Assembly (NCBI GenBank): GCA_015143295.1
Contig: CM026554.1
Location: 49,102,627 to 49,166,626 of the forward strand
Reading direction: 5' to 3'
Source: Tetracentron sinense
Taxonomy: Eukaryota; Streptophyta; Magnoliopsida; Trochodendrales; Trochodendraceae
Length of the DNA: 64,000 nt
A program made the position numbers and the translations under genes. Positions 57,101 to 64,000 of this stretch are shown one piece after another (positions within the stretch are counted from its first letter, which is position 1; every line of letters starts with the position of its first letter). A model generated the notes under the pieces. That model worked only from the letters and a program-made list of their open reading frames with translations. It made no database searches and was not told where the DNA came from.

Positions 57101-60100
57101 CCAGAGCAGGGGGAGCATCCTCTTCCAGAACCACCAACTCCATCACTTAAGAAAGTCTTCTAGACAACACAAGTCATCTCAGAAGTACTCTCCGTTAGAG
57201 TATGTTTTGCGTACAGATGAGAGTGAATCAGAAAACTACCAAGAAGTTCAAGAAAGTGAGCACAAGGCAGAGTGAATGAAAGTTATGCAAGAAGAGATGG
57301 ATTCTTTGCATAAGAACCATACTTATGATTTGGTGAAGCTACCAAAGGGTAAGAAAACACTTAAGAATAAGTGGGTTTTCAAGTTGAAGACAGAAGAAAA
57401 AATCTCACAACCAAGGTACAAAGCAAGGATGGTTGTGAAGGGCTTTGGACAAAAGAAGGGCATTGACTTTGATGAGATTTTTTCACCCGTAGTGAAGATG
57501 TCATCCATTCGGGTTATATTGGGATTGGCTACAAGCATGAACCTAGAGATTGAGCAACTAGATGTCAAAACAGCCTTCCTTCATGGTGATTTGGAATAAG
57601 AAATATATATGGAGCAGCCGGAAGGTTTTAAAGTCAAATACAAAGAGCACTTGATTTGTAAACCAAGGAAAAGCCTATATGGGTTGAAGCAAGCCCCAAG
57701 GCAGTGGTACAAGAAGTTTGATTCCTTCATGACAGATCATGGTTATAGCAAAACATCTTCAGATCATTGTGTATTCACCAAGAAGTTCTTTGATGGTGAT
57801 TTTATTATTTTATTGCTTTATGTTGATGATATGTTGATTGTTGGTCAAGATGCTAACAAGACTAGCAAGTTAAAGCAAGAGCTAAGCAAATCCTTTGCCA
57901 TGAAGGATTTAGGGCCCGCACGACAAATTTTAGGCATGCGAATTTCTTGTGATAGGAAAGCCAAAAGATTGTGGTTATCACAAGAAAGATACATTGAGAG
58001 GGTTTTAGAAAGGTTCAACATGGATAATGCAAAGTCAGTTGGGTCTCCACTTGCAAGTCACTTTAAGTTAAGTTCCAAACAATGTCCATCTACAAAGGAG
58101 GAGAAAGGAGAATTGATGAAGATCCCTTATGCCTCAGTTGTAGGGAGTCTTATGTATGCTATGGTGTGCACAAGACCCACATTGCATATACAGTTGGAGT
58201 TGTTAGCAGGTTTTTTGCCAATCCTGGCAAAGAGCATTGGGCAGTTGTCAAGTGGATTCTTAAGTATCTCAAAGGTACATCCAAAATGTGTTTGAGTTTT
58301 GGTGATGGTAAACCTATGTCGGAGGGCTACACAGATGTAGACATGGCTTGAGATGGAGATACAAGGAAGTCTATTTCAGGTTATCTATTCACTTTTGCAG
58401 GGAGGAGCTGTATCATGGCAGTCTAGGCTCCAAAAGTGCAATGCTTTATCAACTACGGAATATATTGCAGCTACAAAAGCGTGCAAGGAGATGTTGTGGA
58501 TGAAGAGATTTTTTCAGGAATTGGGGTTACAACAAGACAAACATGTTGTCTATTGTGATAGTCAGAGTGTCATCCACCTAAGTAAAAATGTCAATTTCCA
58601 TTATAAGACAAAACACATTGATGTGAGGTATCATTGGATACGTGATGTCATAGAAGAAAAGATATTACAACTTGAAAAAATCCATACTGAAGACAATACC
58701 TCAAATATGATGACTAAGGCTTTGCCAAAGGATAAGCATGAACATTGTAGAAACTTGGCAGGTTTGGGTGAACCCTCATCATAAGTCGGGAGGGGGAGAT
58801 TTTTGGGCTTCTCTCTTTATGAGATGGACCCATGTGGGTTGAGAAGAGCCCATTAGCACTCTCTATTTGAAAAAATGGGAAAGTACTTGATAGGTGAGCA
58901 TTTAATGCCCATCACCTACCAAATACAAGGGTTAGAGATATTTTCTCTACACACACTAGAAACTCACGGTTTTGCCAAGAGAAGAGATTTTCTCTCTCTT
59001 GAAGAAGAAGACTCTAGTTTTGGGGGTTTTCTCTACAACAAATGGTGGAGTTTGGAGAAGAAAAATTACTCTCCATTGTGCAAGTTATTCTAATCCTTTG
59101 AGGTGAGCAATCTCAATTCACTTGTTTTATCCATTTTATTTAGTGAAGTTTTATTGTAATCCAAGATTTTATCACTTGATGTTGGAATCCTCTATAGTTG
59201 TCTAAAGAGACCTTGTAGAACCCCCATTATTTTACTCATAGTGAAAGATTTTACCGGACTTGGTCCTGTGGTTTTTCCCTCTACACTATAGGGTTTACCA
59301 CGTTAAAAATCGTAGTGTGCTTCTGATTGTGTTTGCTGATTTTTGTGTGTGTGAATTGCTTCAATTGATTTTTATTCTTCACAACTTCTTATACCATTAA
59401 TTTGCACATAGACAGGAAAGGTGTGTGGTTTTCCATCAGGGGTGTTTGGTTTTGGGAGCGTAACCCTTGAATTTTTTTTAAAGGCCAAGTTTGTGGGTCA
59501 TCTCATCAGTTTGTGTCCCTTTGTAAAGATTATTTGTTTTTAAGTTGGGGACAGCTGCTCCCCTTGCCCATGGCTATGCCCTCTTAAATTGAATAATATA
59601 GTATAAAATTTAGCCTTTTTTAAAAAAAGTTCAAGGAGTGGCTGCCCCCATGCCTATACGCTTTTAAATTAAATAATATAGTATCCATTTAGTTTTTTTT
59701 TCCTCGAAAGTTCAGGGGTGTCCCCACTTGGCTCCGCCCCTGCTTAGAATGTTAGTTCTTTCAATATAAAATACTTTAGTTACAACATATCAGAAAAAAC
59801 TGGACCTGGAAGAATTTCATAAGAATCTGTGAATACACAAGAAAAGTTGTTTGTCCTTGCAGTGTTCCATGTAATCTACTTTGGATTTTCTTCTTTCCTT
59901 GCAGGCAGCTCACTGTGAAGGATTTCATGGAAACCATTGCTTCAACAACAGAAGAAACTGGGAAAGTTGTCCCACCTATAACATGCAAGCTTGATTCGTG
60001 TCTTGGTAACGTGATCGACAGTCTCGCTTCCAAATCAGTTCACAGGATTTATGTAGTAGCTGATGAAGAAGATGAAGTTGCCGGTGTCATTACTCTCAGA

Positions 60101-60187
60101 GATGTGATTTCTTGCTTCATCTTTGAGCCTCCTAATCACTTTGAGAAGTACTTTGGCTTTGCCATGAAAGAAATGTTGAACCAGTGA
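51128..60187 (+). CDS. KING1: SnRK1 regulatory subunit gamma-1 (KING1-like), CBS-domain protein
   Basis: Related to the gamma subunit of the plant SNF1/AMPK energy-sensing kinase; Arabidopsis KING1 interacts with the kinase, though the hybrid beta-gamma protein is the canonical gamma subunit. Coding exons: 51128-51302, 51407-51849, 52264-52530, 53377-53549 and 59905-60187, all GT-AG and in frame, about 446 residues. CBS motifs: VIEILADTSVADAVKILSEC (split by a Gly/Ala-rich stretch after LESAELAAVAFSAG that is typical of the family), YRWAPFLPIATDSSMLSVLL, VISIKSDELILEAFKRMRDN with LPVVEG, and KLDSCLGNVIDSLASKSVHR with GVITLRDVISCFIF. ATG 51128 begins MAQAQAQETRESPRIPSCDA; the IPSCDAYFE..Q.RKKLP segment is conserved. 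Intron 4 is 6,355 bp because of a nested hAT and copia insertion. All splice sites and the frame are intact, so the gene is probably functional. Confidence 0.93.
52531..53376. other. KING1-like gene, intron 3
   Basis: 846-bp intron from a GTGAGA donor to a TATCAG acceptor. No recognisable element inside. Confidence 0.8.
53916..54551 (-). repeat. Copia element 2: inverted LTR at the 5' end
   Basis: 636 bp; its reverse complement aligns along its length with the 3' LTR 58801-59438. Reversed, it starts TGTTGGGCTTCCCTCTTTAT and ends GTGTGTGGTTTCTCATCA. Confidence 0.9.
54552..54640 (-). repeat. Copia element 2: inverted polypurine tract and pol end
   Basis: Reversed, it reads CCAAGGCTTTGTCAAAGGAT through GGTGAGCCCTCCTCATAAGT to the polypurine tract CGGGAGGGGGAGAT, matching 58718-58800 (end of RNase H plus polypurine tract). 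This shows that the inverted piece came from the 3' end of an element, not from an LTR alone. Confidence 0.88.
54643..54783 (+). repeat. Copia element 2: partial direct 5' LTR
   Basis: The last 141 bp of the LTR in direct orientation (CCATGTTAAAAATCGTGG ... GTGTGGTTTCTCATCA), directly followed by the primer-binding site. It is nearly identical to the adjacent inverted copy and differs more from the 3' LTR. Confidence 0.88.
54786..54797 (+). other. Copia element 2: primer-binding site
   Basis: TGGTATCAGAGC, complementary to the 3' end of initiator methionine tRNA, two bases after the LTR end. Confidence 0.9.
54826..55560 (+). pseudogene. Copia element 2: gag (frameshifted)
   Basis: ATG 54826 opens MKASTSRMISLNGSNWIILK, the usual start of Tnt1-like gag, then reaches a stop after EGDEAN because of a frameshift near 54950. 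The frame starting at 54960 carries most of gag: HVSTETSANLLWKKLEGLYK, NKAFLIRKLVNLKYKERSSI, ELQALLLLSSSPDSWETLVV. A short stretch near 55010 is out of frame and then restored. The zinc knuckle is damaged: CYK is followed in another frame by PGHCRNEC, so the second cysteine is lost and the frame shifts at about 55520. Confidence 0.88.
55535..57163 (+). pseudogene. Copia element 2: protease and integrase
   Basis: Protease reads RVIDAGASFHATP where functional relatives have (W)VIDSGASFHAT: the catalytic DSG is DAG. A stop at 55985-55987 (TGA, probably from CGA) separates it from integrase, which has the HHCC zinc region (WHKRLGHLN...CVHCLAGKQ), D in LVYSDVCSPM, D in IRTDNCGEYIG (family GGEY) and E in NGVAERMNRTI. 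A stop at 56870-56872 falls after KFGYKL; the same frame resumes DPVEKKVVRSRDVIFFEDQ and ends at 57161-57163. Confidence 0.9.
57164..58784 (+). pseudogene. Copia element 2: reverse transcriptase and RNase H
   Basis: RT from 57276: LKNKWVFKLKTEEKISQPRY, EQLDVKTAFLHGDLE, stop at 57597-57599, then [31 protein letters not shown] and an intact catalytic LLYVDDMLIVG. A frameshift near 58170 moves GVVSRFFANPGKEHWAVVKW into another frame up to a stop at 58349-58351, and another near 58402 restores RNase H (GGAVSWQSRLQKCNALSTTE, CDSQSVIHLSKNVNF, HIDVRYHWIRD, MMTKALPKDK) to 58784. The YVDD box is intact but the reading frame is not. Confidence 0.92.
58786..58800 (+). other. Copia element 2: polypurine tract
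   Basis: The purine run CGGGAGGGGGAGAT ends directly before the 3' LTR. Confidence 0.8.
58801..59438 (+). repeat. Copia element 2: 3' LTR
   Basis: 638 bp from TTTTGGGCTTCTCTCTTTAT (aligned with TGTTGGGCTTCC in the inverted copy, so the TG start has mutated) to GTGTGGTTTTCCATCA. It contains (A/T)CCGGACTTGGTCCTGTGG and the GTGTGTGTGAATTGC block shared by all three LTR copies. Confidence 0.9.
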
Positions 60188-61008
60188 TGCTTCTGTAATT
60201 GAAGTCAATAATTACCTGTTTTGTTGAGATGCCGAGAGTCCGAACTCTGGTTAAGGAACTAGAGAACCTGTTAGGCTAATGCTCTATTGGTGTGTAGAAA
60301 TATGCAGTTTTCATCAAACCATGACCAGGAAGGTTCCTTAATCCTTGTTCTTCAATGTGGTCTATCTACTGGCATTATGTGGCTGGTGCAAAATCTCAAT
60401 GCTAACCAATGGAATGTTGACACGTGTCAATGCTACAAAGGACCAATGGAATTTTGACAAGTCGGGAAAGTGACAAATATTAATGTTTTAGAATAATAAT
60501 AATAATAATAATTCACTTTTTTTTTGGTAAAAGTATGCACGTGATACTTTTACAACATAGTTTCGTAGTGTCCGTGATTATATTGGGTTTTCTCTTATTT
60601 AATTAATGAAATGATCAAATTAACCCCAATGCCTTATTTATGTTCAAGATAGAAGATACGACATATTAGGCGTTGGGGTTAGTTTGTCATATAACAGTTC
60701 TGATTCTAATTCTAATGGGTTAGAAGCACCAAATGGGGATATATGCGTAAGTTTTCATAACCAAAAACAAACATTTTATTGTCACTTGATTTCCAAAACA
60801 GGAAAAACTAAGAATATAATTAAACTCCCTATCCATATGAGGTAAGGGCCCCTTTATAGAATTATTTTAGAAAAAATATAATTTTTCAGTTATAATAATG
60901 TCAACAAAATTCTTTATTAAGATATGCTCTGACATGGATTTATCAGCATAACAGTTTTGATATGACCCTCTAGCCATGAATCCATTTGCCTTAAACAAAA
61001 ATGATGTT
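60188..61008. other. KING1-like 3' flank
   Basis: Probable 3' UTR then intergenic DNA. An (AAT)n microsatellite lies near 60493-60512. No gene recognised. Confidence 0.45.
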
Positions 61009-61245
61009 CTTCATATGGAGTTTTTGGCTCGAATTTTGTTTGGAATCGAGTTCCGCTCGAGTGGAACTCAAACCCTGCTCGAGCGAGATCGTGACTTGCG
61101 AGTTTTGAAGGCTTCAGTTGCATTCCACTCGAGCGGAGATTGGATCTCGCTCGAGCGGGTATCGGGGTTACGTATTATTTTTTATTTTTTTTGAAACTCC
61201 TATTTCAGCAGGGAGTTGTTTCCTTTTGTTTTCAGGACTCTTTTG

Positions 61246-61261
61246 GCTATAAAAGAGAGGT
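61246..61261 (+). promoter_or_regulatory. TATA box in the solo LTR
   Basis: GGCTATAAAAGAGAGG, at a plausible U3/R position of the solo LTR, with a downstream purine-rich leader. Activity unknown. Confidence 0.4.
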
Positions 61262-61318
61262 TTCGGGATTAGGGTTCGTAAGATTGTTAAGGTGAGCGAA
61301 AGGGTTGAGAGAACAAGA

Positions 61319-61504
61319 AGATTTGTGAGAGCATTGAGGCTTTCCTTGGGTTTTGATCTTTTTTATGTAGGCTCTTTTTTTCCTCTTGTATTCTTCTTTT
61401 TACTTAGTAAAGAGATTTGTGAGAGCATTGAGGCTTTCTTTGGGTTTTGATCTTTTTTATGTAGACTCTTTTTTTCCTCTTGTATTCTTCTCTTTACTTA
61501 GTAA
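61319..61504. repeat. 94-bp tandem duplication in the solo LTR
   Basis: Two copies starting AGATTTGTGAGAGCATTGAG at 61319 and 61413, ending CTTTACTTAGTAA, with three or four differences (such as TTTCCTTGG/TTTCTTTGG). A recent local duplication. Confidence 0.9.
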
Positions 61505-61649
61505 ATTTACTTTGATCACTTCAACTGTGGACATAGGCTTTTAAATCGAACCAAGTAAATCTTGATTTGTAATTTGTGTTTTTGTTTGCTATTATTATTT
61601 TGTCATTGTCGTCGATTCTATTTATTAGGCATTTCCCCACAACACTTCA

Positions 61650-62315
61650 TAGGTAAGGGGTTGGTGCACTTGGCTAGCATCTTGGATTTGCTCTCTACAG
61701 TTGTGTTTAACTCCGACTCCTCGATTTATCCTAGTGTGAGAAAGTTTTCGAATGGAACGGTACGGACACATGAAGGGACTAGTCATTATCTCGAATGGTT
61801 TGGGACACCCTCTGTTATCAAAAATAAATAAATAAAATTACGACACTAAAATTTGAACTTTCAAAGCTTCAAGATGCCTGTCATGACTCATGAGTCATGC
61901 TAATAGTATTCACTCCTTGGCAAACTCTTCGATATCTAAACCATGGGATCTATGCCACTTCACTAAGAAGTAAGAGCATCAATGGCGAAGTAGATCATGC
62001 CACAGGGAATTGTAGGTATTGGGAGAAGACACCATCCCAAGGTGAAAGCCATATTTGTCCGCCAAACCTCGACACCTACACTCTCCCACAATGCAAGGGA
62101 AACCAGAGGTATCTTTTGACATCACTCTCAAAGAATAATTCTTTATTCCCTGATATTAGAGCATCTTTGCTATTATAATGAGAGAATGAAGCATAGCCTG
62201 ATTTTTCCGAAATTCTCAAACTACCTTTATATAAAACAAAATTTTGATTCAATATTTTATTTTAATATGTTAATGTTTTACTGTAATTCCCAAACTACCC
62301 TTTATCTAATTAAAG
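61650..62315. other. Gene-free spacer
   Basis: No gene recognised; the frames at 61562-61831 and 61897-62178 look like chance. A word TTTGGGACACCCTCTGTTA at about 61799 occurs reversed near 63540, a small dispersed repeat. Confidence 0.4.
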
Positions 62316-62320
62316 AATAG

Positions 62321-62736
62321 AATCACAGTCAATTGCGATTGAACTCGGGGAAAGTTCAATTACACCCGCGGGTTAACACGTGTCCCTTTCAACTCCTATT
62401 AACTATGGTTAACTCCTTCCTCTCGCTGTCACGTGCATCACACGTGCCACCCGCTAGTTTTTCTTAAGAGTGATGTCAGGCCCTAATTTACTCACTGGTT
62501 ATAACCAAACACAATTTCAAGCAAGAAAAAATATTTTAAATTATGTAAGAAAAAATACTTTAAATTTTTTTTATCCGTGGTTAGAAAAAATATTAAAATA
62601 TTTTTTCTAAAAAACAAGGATAGGTGAGTGAACCCTAGGGGTGGGTAAATCTTAACCACAATTAAAAATGTGTCAAAAGAAACACGTGGCGACTTCAGCT
62701 GTGTAACTGGACTCCCCCAAATCCGGTTATAACCGT
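62321..62736. repeat. Foldback repeat family, complete copy with internal insertion
   Basis: Left arm: AATCACAGTCAATTGCGATT, GGTTAACACGTGTCCC, CCTATTAACTATGGTTAA. Right arm: CCCTAGGGGTGGGTAAATC, TTAACCACAATT and AAACACGTGGCGACTTCAG. A Helitron-like end and other sequence interrupt the left arm after 62412. Confidence 0.6.
62429..62458 (+). mobile_element. Helitron-like 3' end (plus orientation)
   Basis: CACGTGCATCACACGTG (6-bp stem) followed by CCACCCGCTAGT and a T-rich right flank, fitting hairpin plus CTRR-T. It interrupts a foldback arm. Only about 45 bp separate it from the arm, so any Helitron here is a small remnant. Confidence 0.45.
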
Positions 62737-62859
62737 AGAGGATTGGGATCTCATAAACTATACGTATATTACACGTGGCAAGAAAGGAGTTGACTTGTGG
62801 TTGACTGGAATCACCTATCCCAGTTCAGGACCCTACTCAGAGTTCAAATTTCGGAAATA

Positions 62860-63042
62860 CTAACCCTAATTCTCCTTTTCTTTCTTCTCGACCCCCTCTT
62901 CTACGCTCGATCTGATCAATCGTCCGCCATGAGAGCCTTTGTCTGATCTCGGAGAATCAGAAATTTGCAAGGAAACCCCAGCTTTTGTTGCGAATCTGAA
63001 ATCCTCGAAGAATCAAAGCTTCTAGCCGCATCTGCTAACAAG
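62860..63042 (+). other. Possible first (non-coding) exon of a downstream gene
   Basis: A pyrimidine-rich leader (CTCCTTTTCTTTCTTCTCGA), relatively GC-rich sequence, a five-codon upstream frame beginning at an ATG near 62929, and a donor-like CAAGTGAGAT at about 63040 followed by a T-rich intron-like stretch. This resembles a plant 5' UTR exon. No coding exon is visible before the window ends. Confidence 0.3.
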
Positions 63043-63439
63043 TGAGATATTTTTATGGATTAGTTAATTTCTACTTGTTTTCTATTGTATTTCTTTTGTA
63101 TACTTTGCTTGATTTCAGTTAAATTGGTTGTTGATGTAGATCTGGATATTAAAAGACCTATATTTTGTATTTGATAATTTCAAAACCCTAATTTTAGCCA
63201 TGTAGTGGTTTGTATATTCTATAGGTCTAGCTATAGCTTCTGTAAGTGTATGGTATATAGGGAAGAACACCCTAGTTATGGATCTTGGTTTTGTGGGTTT
63301 GATGATGTTTAGGGAAATGTCTTTAGTATGGCTCTTGGGCTTTTGGCTGTGATGATTGTCCTGCCTTCGCTGTAAATGACCCCATTTTAATCTGTATTTT
63401 CTTCTATTTTGATGGCTCTACCATATACCCATTCAGAAT

Positions 63440-63612
63440 GGGAAATGAGTCATAATTAGGGTGCGGTGCTAACAAGTGAGAAATGATTGTTCGGGTGGCT
63501 GTACCGATCCCCTCAAAATATGAAATATATTTTTTTGGTAACAGAGGGTGTCCCAAGAAGGGTTTGGGACACGTGGCAAGAAAGGAAATGAATTATAATT
63601 AGGGTGCGGTGC
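63440..63612. repeat. Direct repeat, period about 140 bp
   Basis: ATAATTAGGGTGCGGTGCT occurs at about 63451 and again at about 63594, with GTGTCCCAAGAAGGGTTTGG, a small hairpin, between the copies. No coding sequence. Confidence 0.6.
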
Positions 63613-63619
63613 TGTAAAA

Positions 63620-64000
63620 AGTCCTGAATAAATAACTAATATATGAAATATATTTGTTTCTAGTTTTTCATAATAAATAATCTTTTCTTATATTTTTTTC
63701 ATATATCGCATGACATGTTGTCGATTATTTTTCAAATAATTTCCTAAATGAATAATTCCCAGCCTCCGCCTTAGTAACTATGGTTAGGACTAGGGTGCGC
63801 ATATAAAAGGATTAGAATTTTTAAAATAGAAGAAGATTTATTAATGGGTGTAGTCTTAAATGTTGGCGTGCCCATAACACCACCCAATTTTTTTCCCCGG
63901 AACTATTGCCTTGTGACCTCCCTGGATAAGTCAAAGCTTTCAGCCATAAATTTATAAATTCTTTGACGCTTGGAGTCCAATGGTTCTTGATAGTGAAGGG
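63620..64000. other. Window end, no gene recognised
   Basis: AT-rich sequence that may be intron or intergenic DNA. Nothing recognised. Confidence 0.4.

Larger units (their letters stand above)
53916..59438 (+). mobile_element. Ty1/copia element 2 with rearranged 5' end, in KING1-like intron 4
   Basis: 5,523 bp, in the same orientation as the host gene. It is flanked by GGAGT (53911-53915) and GGGGT (59439-59443), a 5-bp duplication with one change. Instead of a normal 5' LTR it begins with an inverted copy of the 3' terminus (inverted LTR 53916-54551, inverted polypurine tract and about 85 bp of inverted pol), which joins near 54640 to the last 141 bp of a direct LTR, then PBS, gag, pol, polypurine tract and a full 3' LTR. 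Because the target duplication encloses the whole composite, the rearrangement probably preceded or accompanied integration. Pol is of the Tork/Tnt1-like type and carries several stops. Confidence 0.88.
53786..59742. mobile_element. hAT-type element in KING1-like intron 4, split by copia element 2
   Basis: The left end is CAGGAGCGGAACCAGGATTT and the right end is CACTTGGCTCCGCCCCTG, flanked by TTTAGAAC (53778-53785) and CTTAGAAT (59743-59750), which agree at 6 of 8 positions. Removing copia element 2 leaves about 430 bp. The left interior resembles the copies at 49146 and 3771 (AGAATGATTAGGTGG and similar). Confidence 0.8.
61014..61644 (+). repeat. Probable copia-type solo LTR, 631 bp
   Basis: CTTCA lies on both sides (61009-61013 and 61645-61649). 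The right end is the canonical ATTTCCCCACAACA; the left begins TATGGAGTTTTTGG, which would be a mutated TG start. It contains repeated CTCGAG palindromic words (61050-61160), a TATA-like GGCTATAAAAGAGAGG at about 61246 and a 94-bp tandem duplication. The U5-like AATCGAACCAAGTAAATCTT resembles the segment before the LTR end at 9228. There is no PBS or pol. Confidence 0.6.

Noticed and set aside
61974-62170. GAGCATC words at 61974 and 62158 as ends of another Harbinger MITE
   Set aside because: Both are in the same orientation, so they cannot be inverted terminal repeats of one element.

Overview
This is nuclear DNA from a flowering plant, most likely a eudicot. The evidence is GT-AG introns, a plant-only WRKY factor, an F-box protein of the plant F-box-associated class, a plant SnRK1 gamma-type CBS protein, and a wide range of plant transposons. 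Genes are sparse; most of the window is transposon-derived, much of it nested. I cannot name the species.

Three host genes are well supported. (1) A single-exon F-box protein lies on the minus strand at 15998-17158. (2) A group IIb WRKY factor of the WRKY72/61 type lies on the plus strand in four exons (45091-47576). (3) A SnRK1 regulatory subunit gamma-1 (KING1-like) gene lies on the plus strand in five coding exons (51128-60187), probably with a separate 5' untranslated exon near 48.8 kb. The first exon of another gene may begin near 62.9 kb, but this is weakly supported.

Layout. 0-10.3 kb is gene-free and holds a Ty3/gypsy reverse transcriptase scrap, hAT-type non-autonomous elements, a palindromic MITE and LTR fragments. 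10.35-15.29 kb is a decayed Ty1/copia element with a truncated 5' LTR. 15.3-18.3 kb holds the F-box gene and foldback repeats. 18.9-21.2 kb holds a Helitron-like end, tandem repeats and a MITE. 21.55-24.12 kb is a 2.57-kb solo LTR with a 5-bp target duplication. 24.49-32.85 kb is a PIF/Harbinger element with both of its genes, into which a 4.9-kb CACTA element has inserted; both keep exact target duplications. 33-43.3 kb is gene-free apart from a 5'-truncated LINE inside a hAT-like MITE, plus a duplicated 0.4-kb block, MITEs and Helitron-type ends. 45-60.2 kb holds the WRKY and KING1-like genes. Intron 4 of the KING1-like gene (6.36 kb) contains a hAT-type element, which contains a copia element whose 5' end is an inverted LTR plus a partial direct LTR. 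61-64 kb holds a solo LTR, a foldback repeat and a Helitron-type end.

The transposons here are mostly dead: both copia pol genes, both Harbinger genes and the LINE carry stops, frameshifts or truncations. I found no operon, CRISPR, tRNA or rRNA. The most unusual structures are the copia element with an inverted LTR inside the SnRK1 gamma intron, the CACTA-in-Harbinger nest with exact target duplications, and several small repeat families whose ends can be read by comparing copies within this window.
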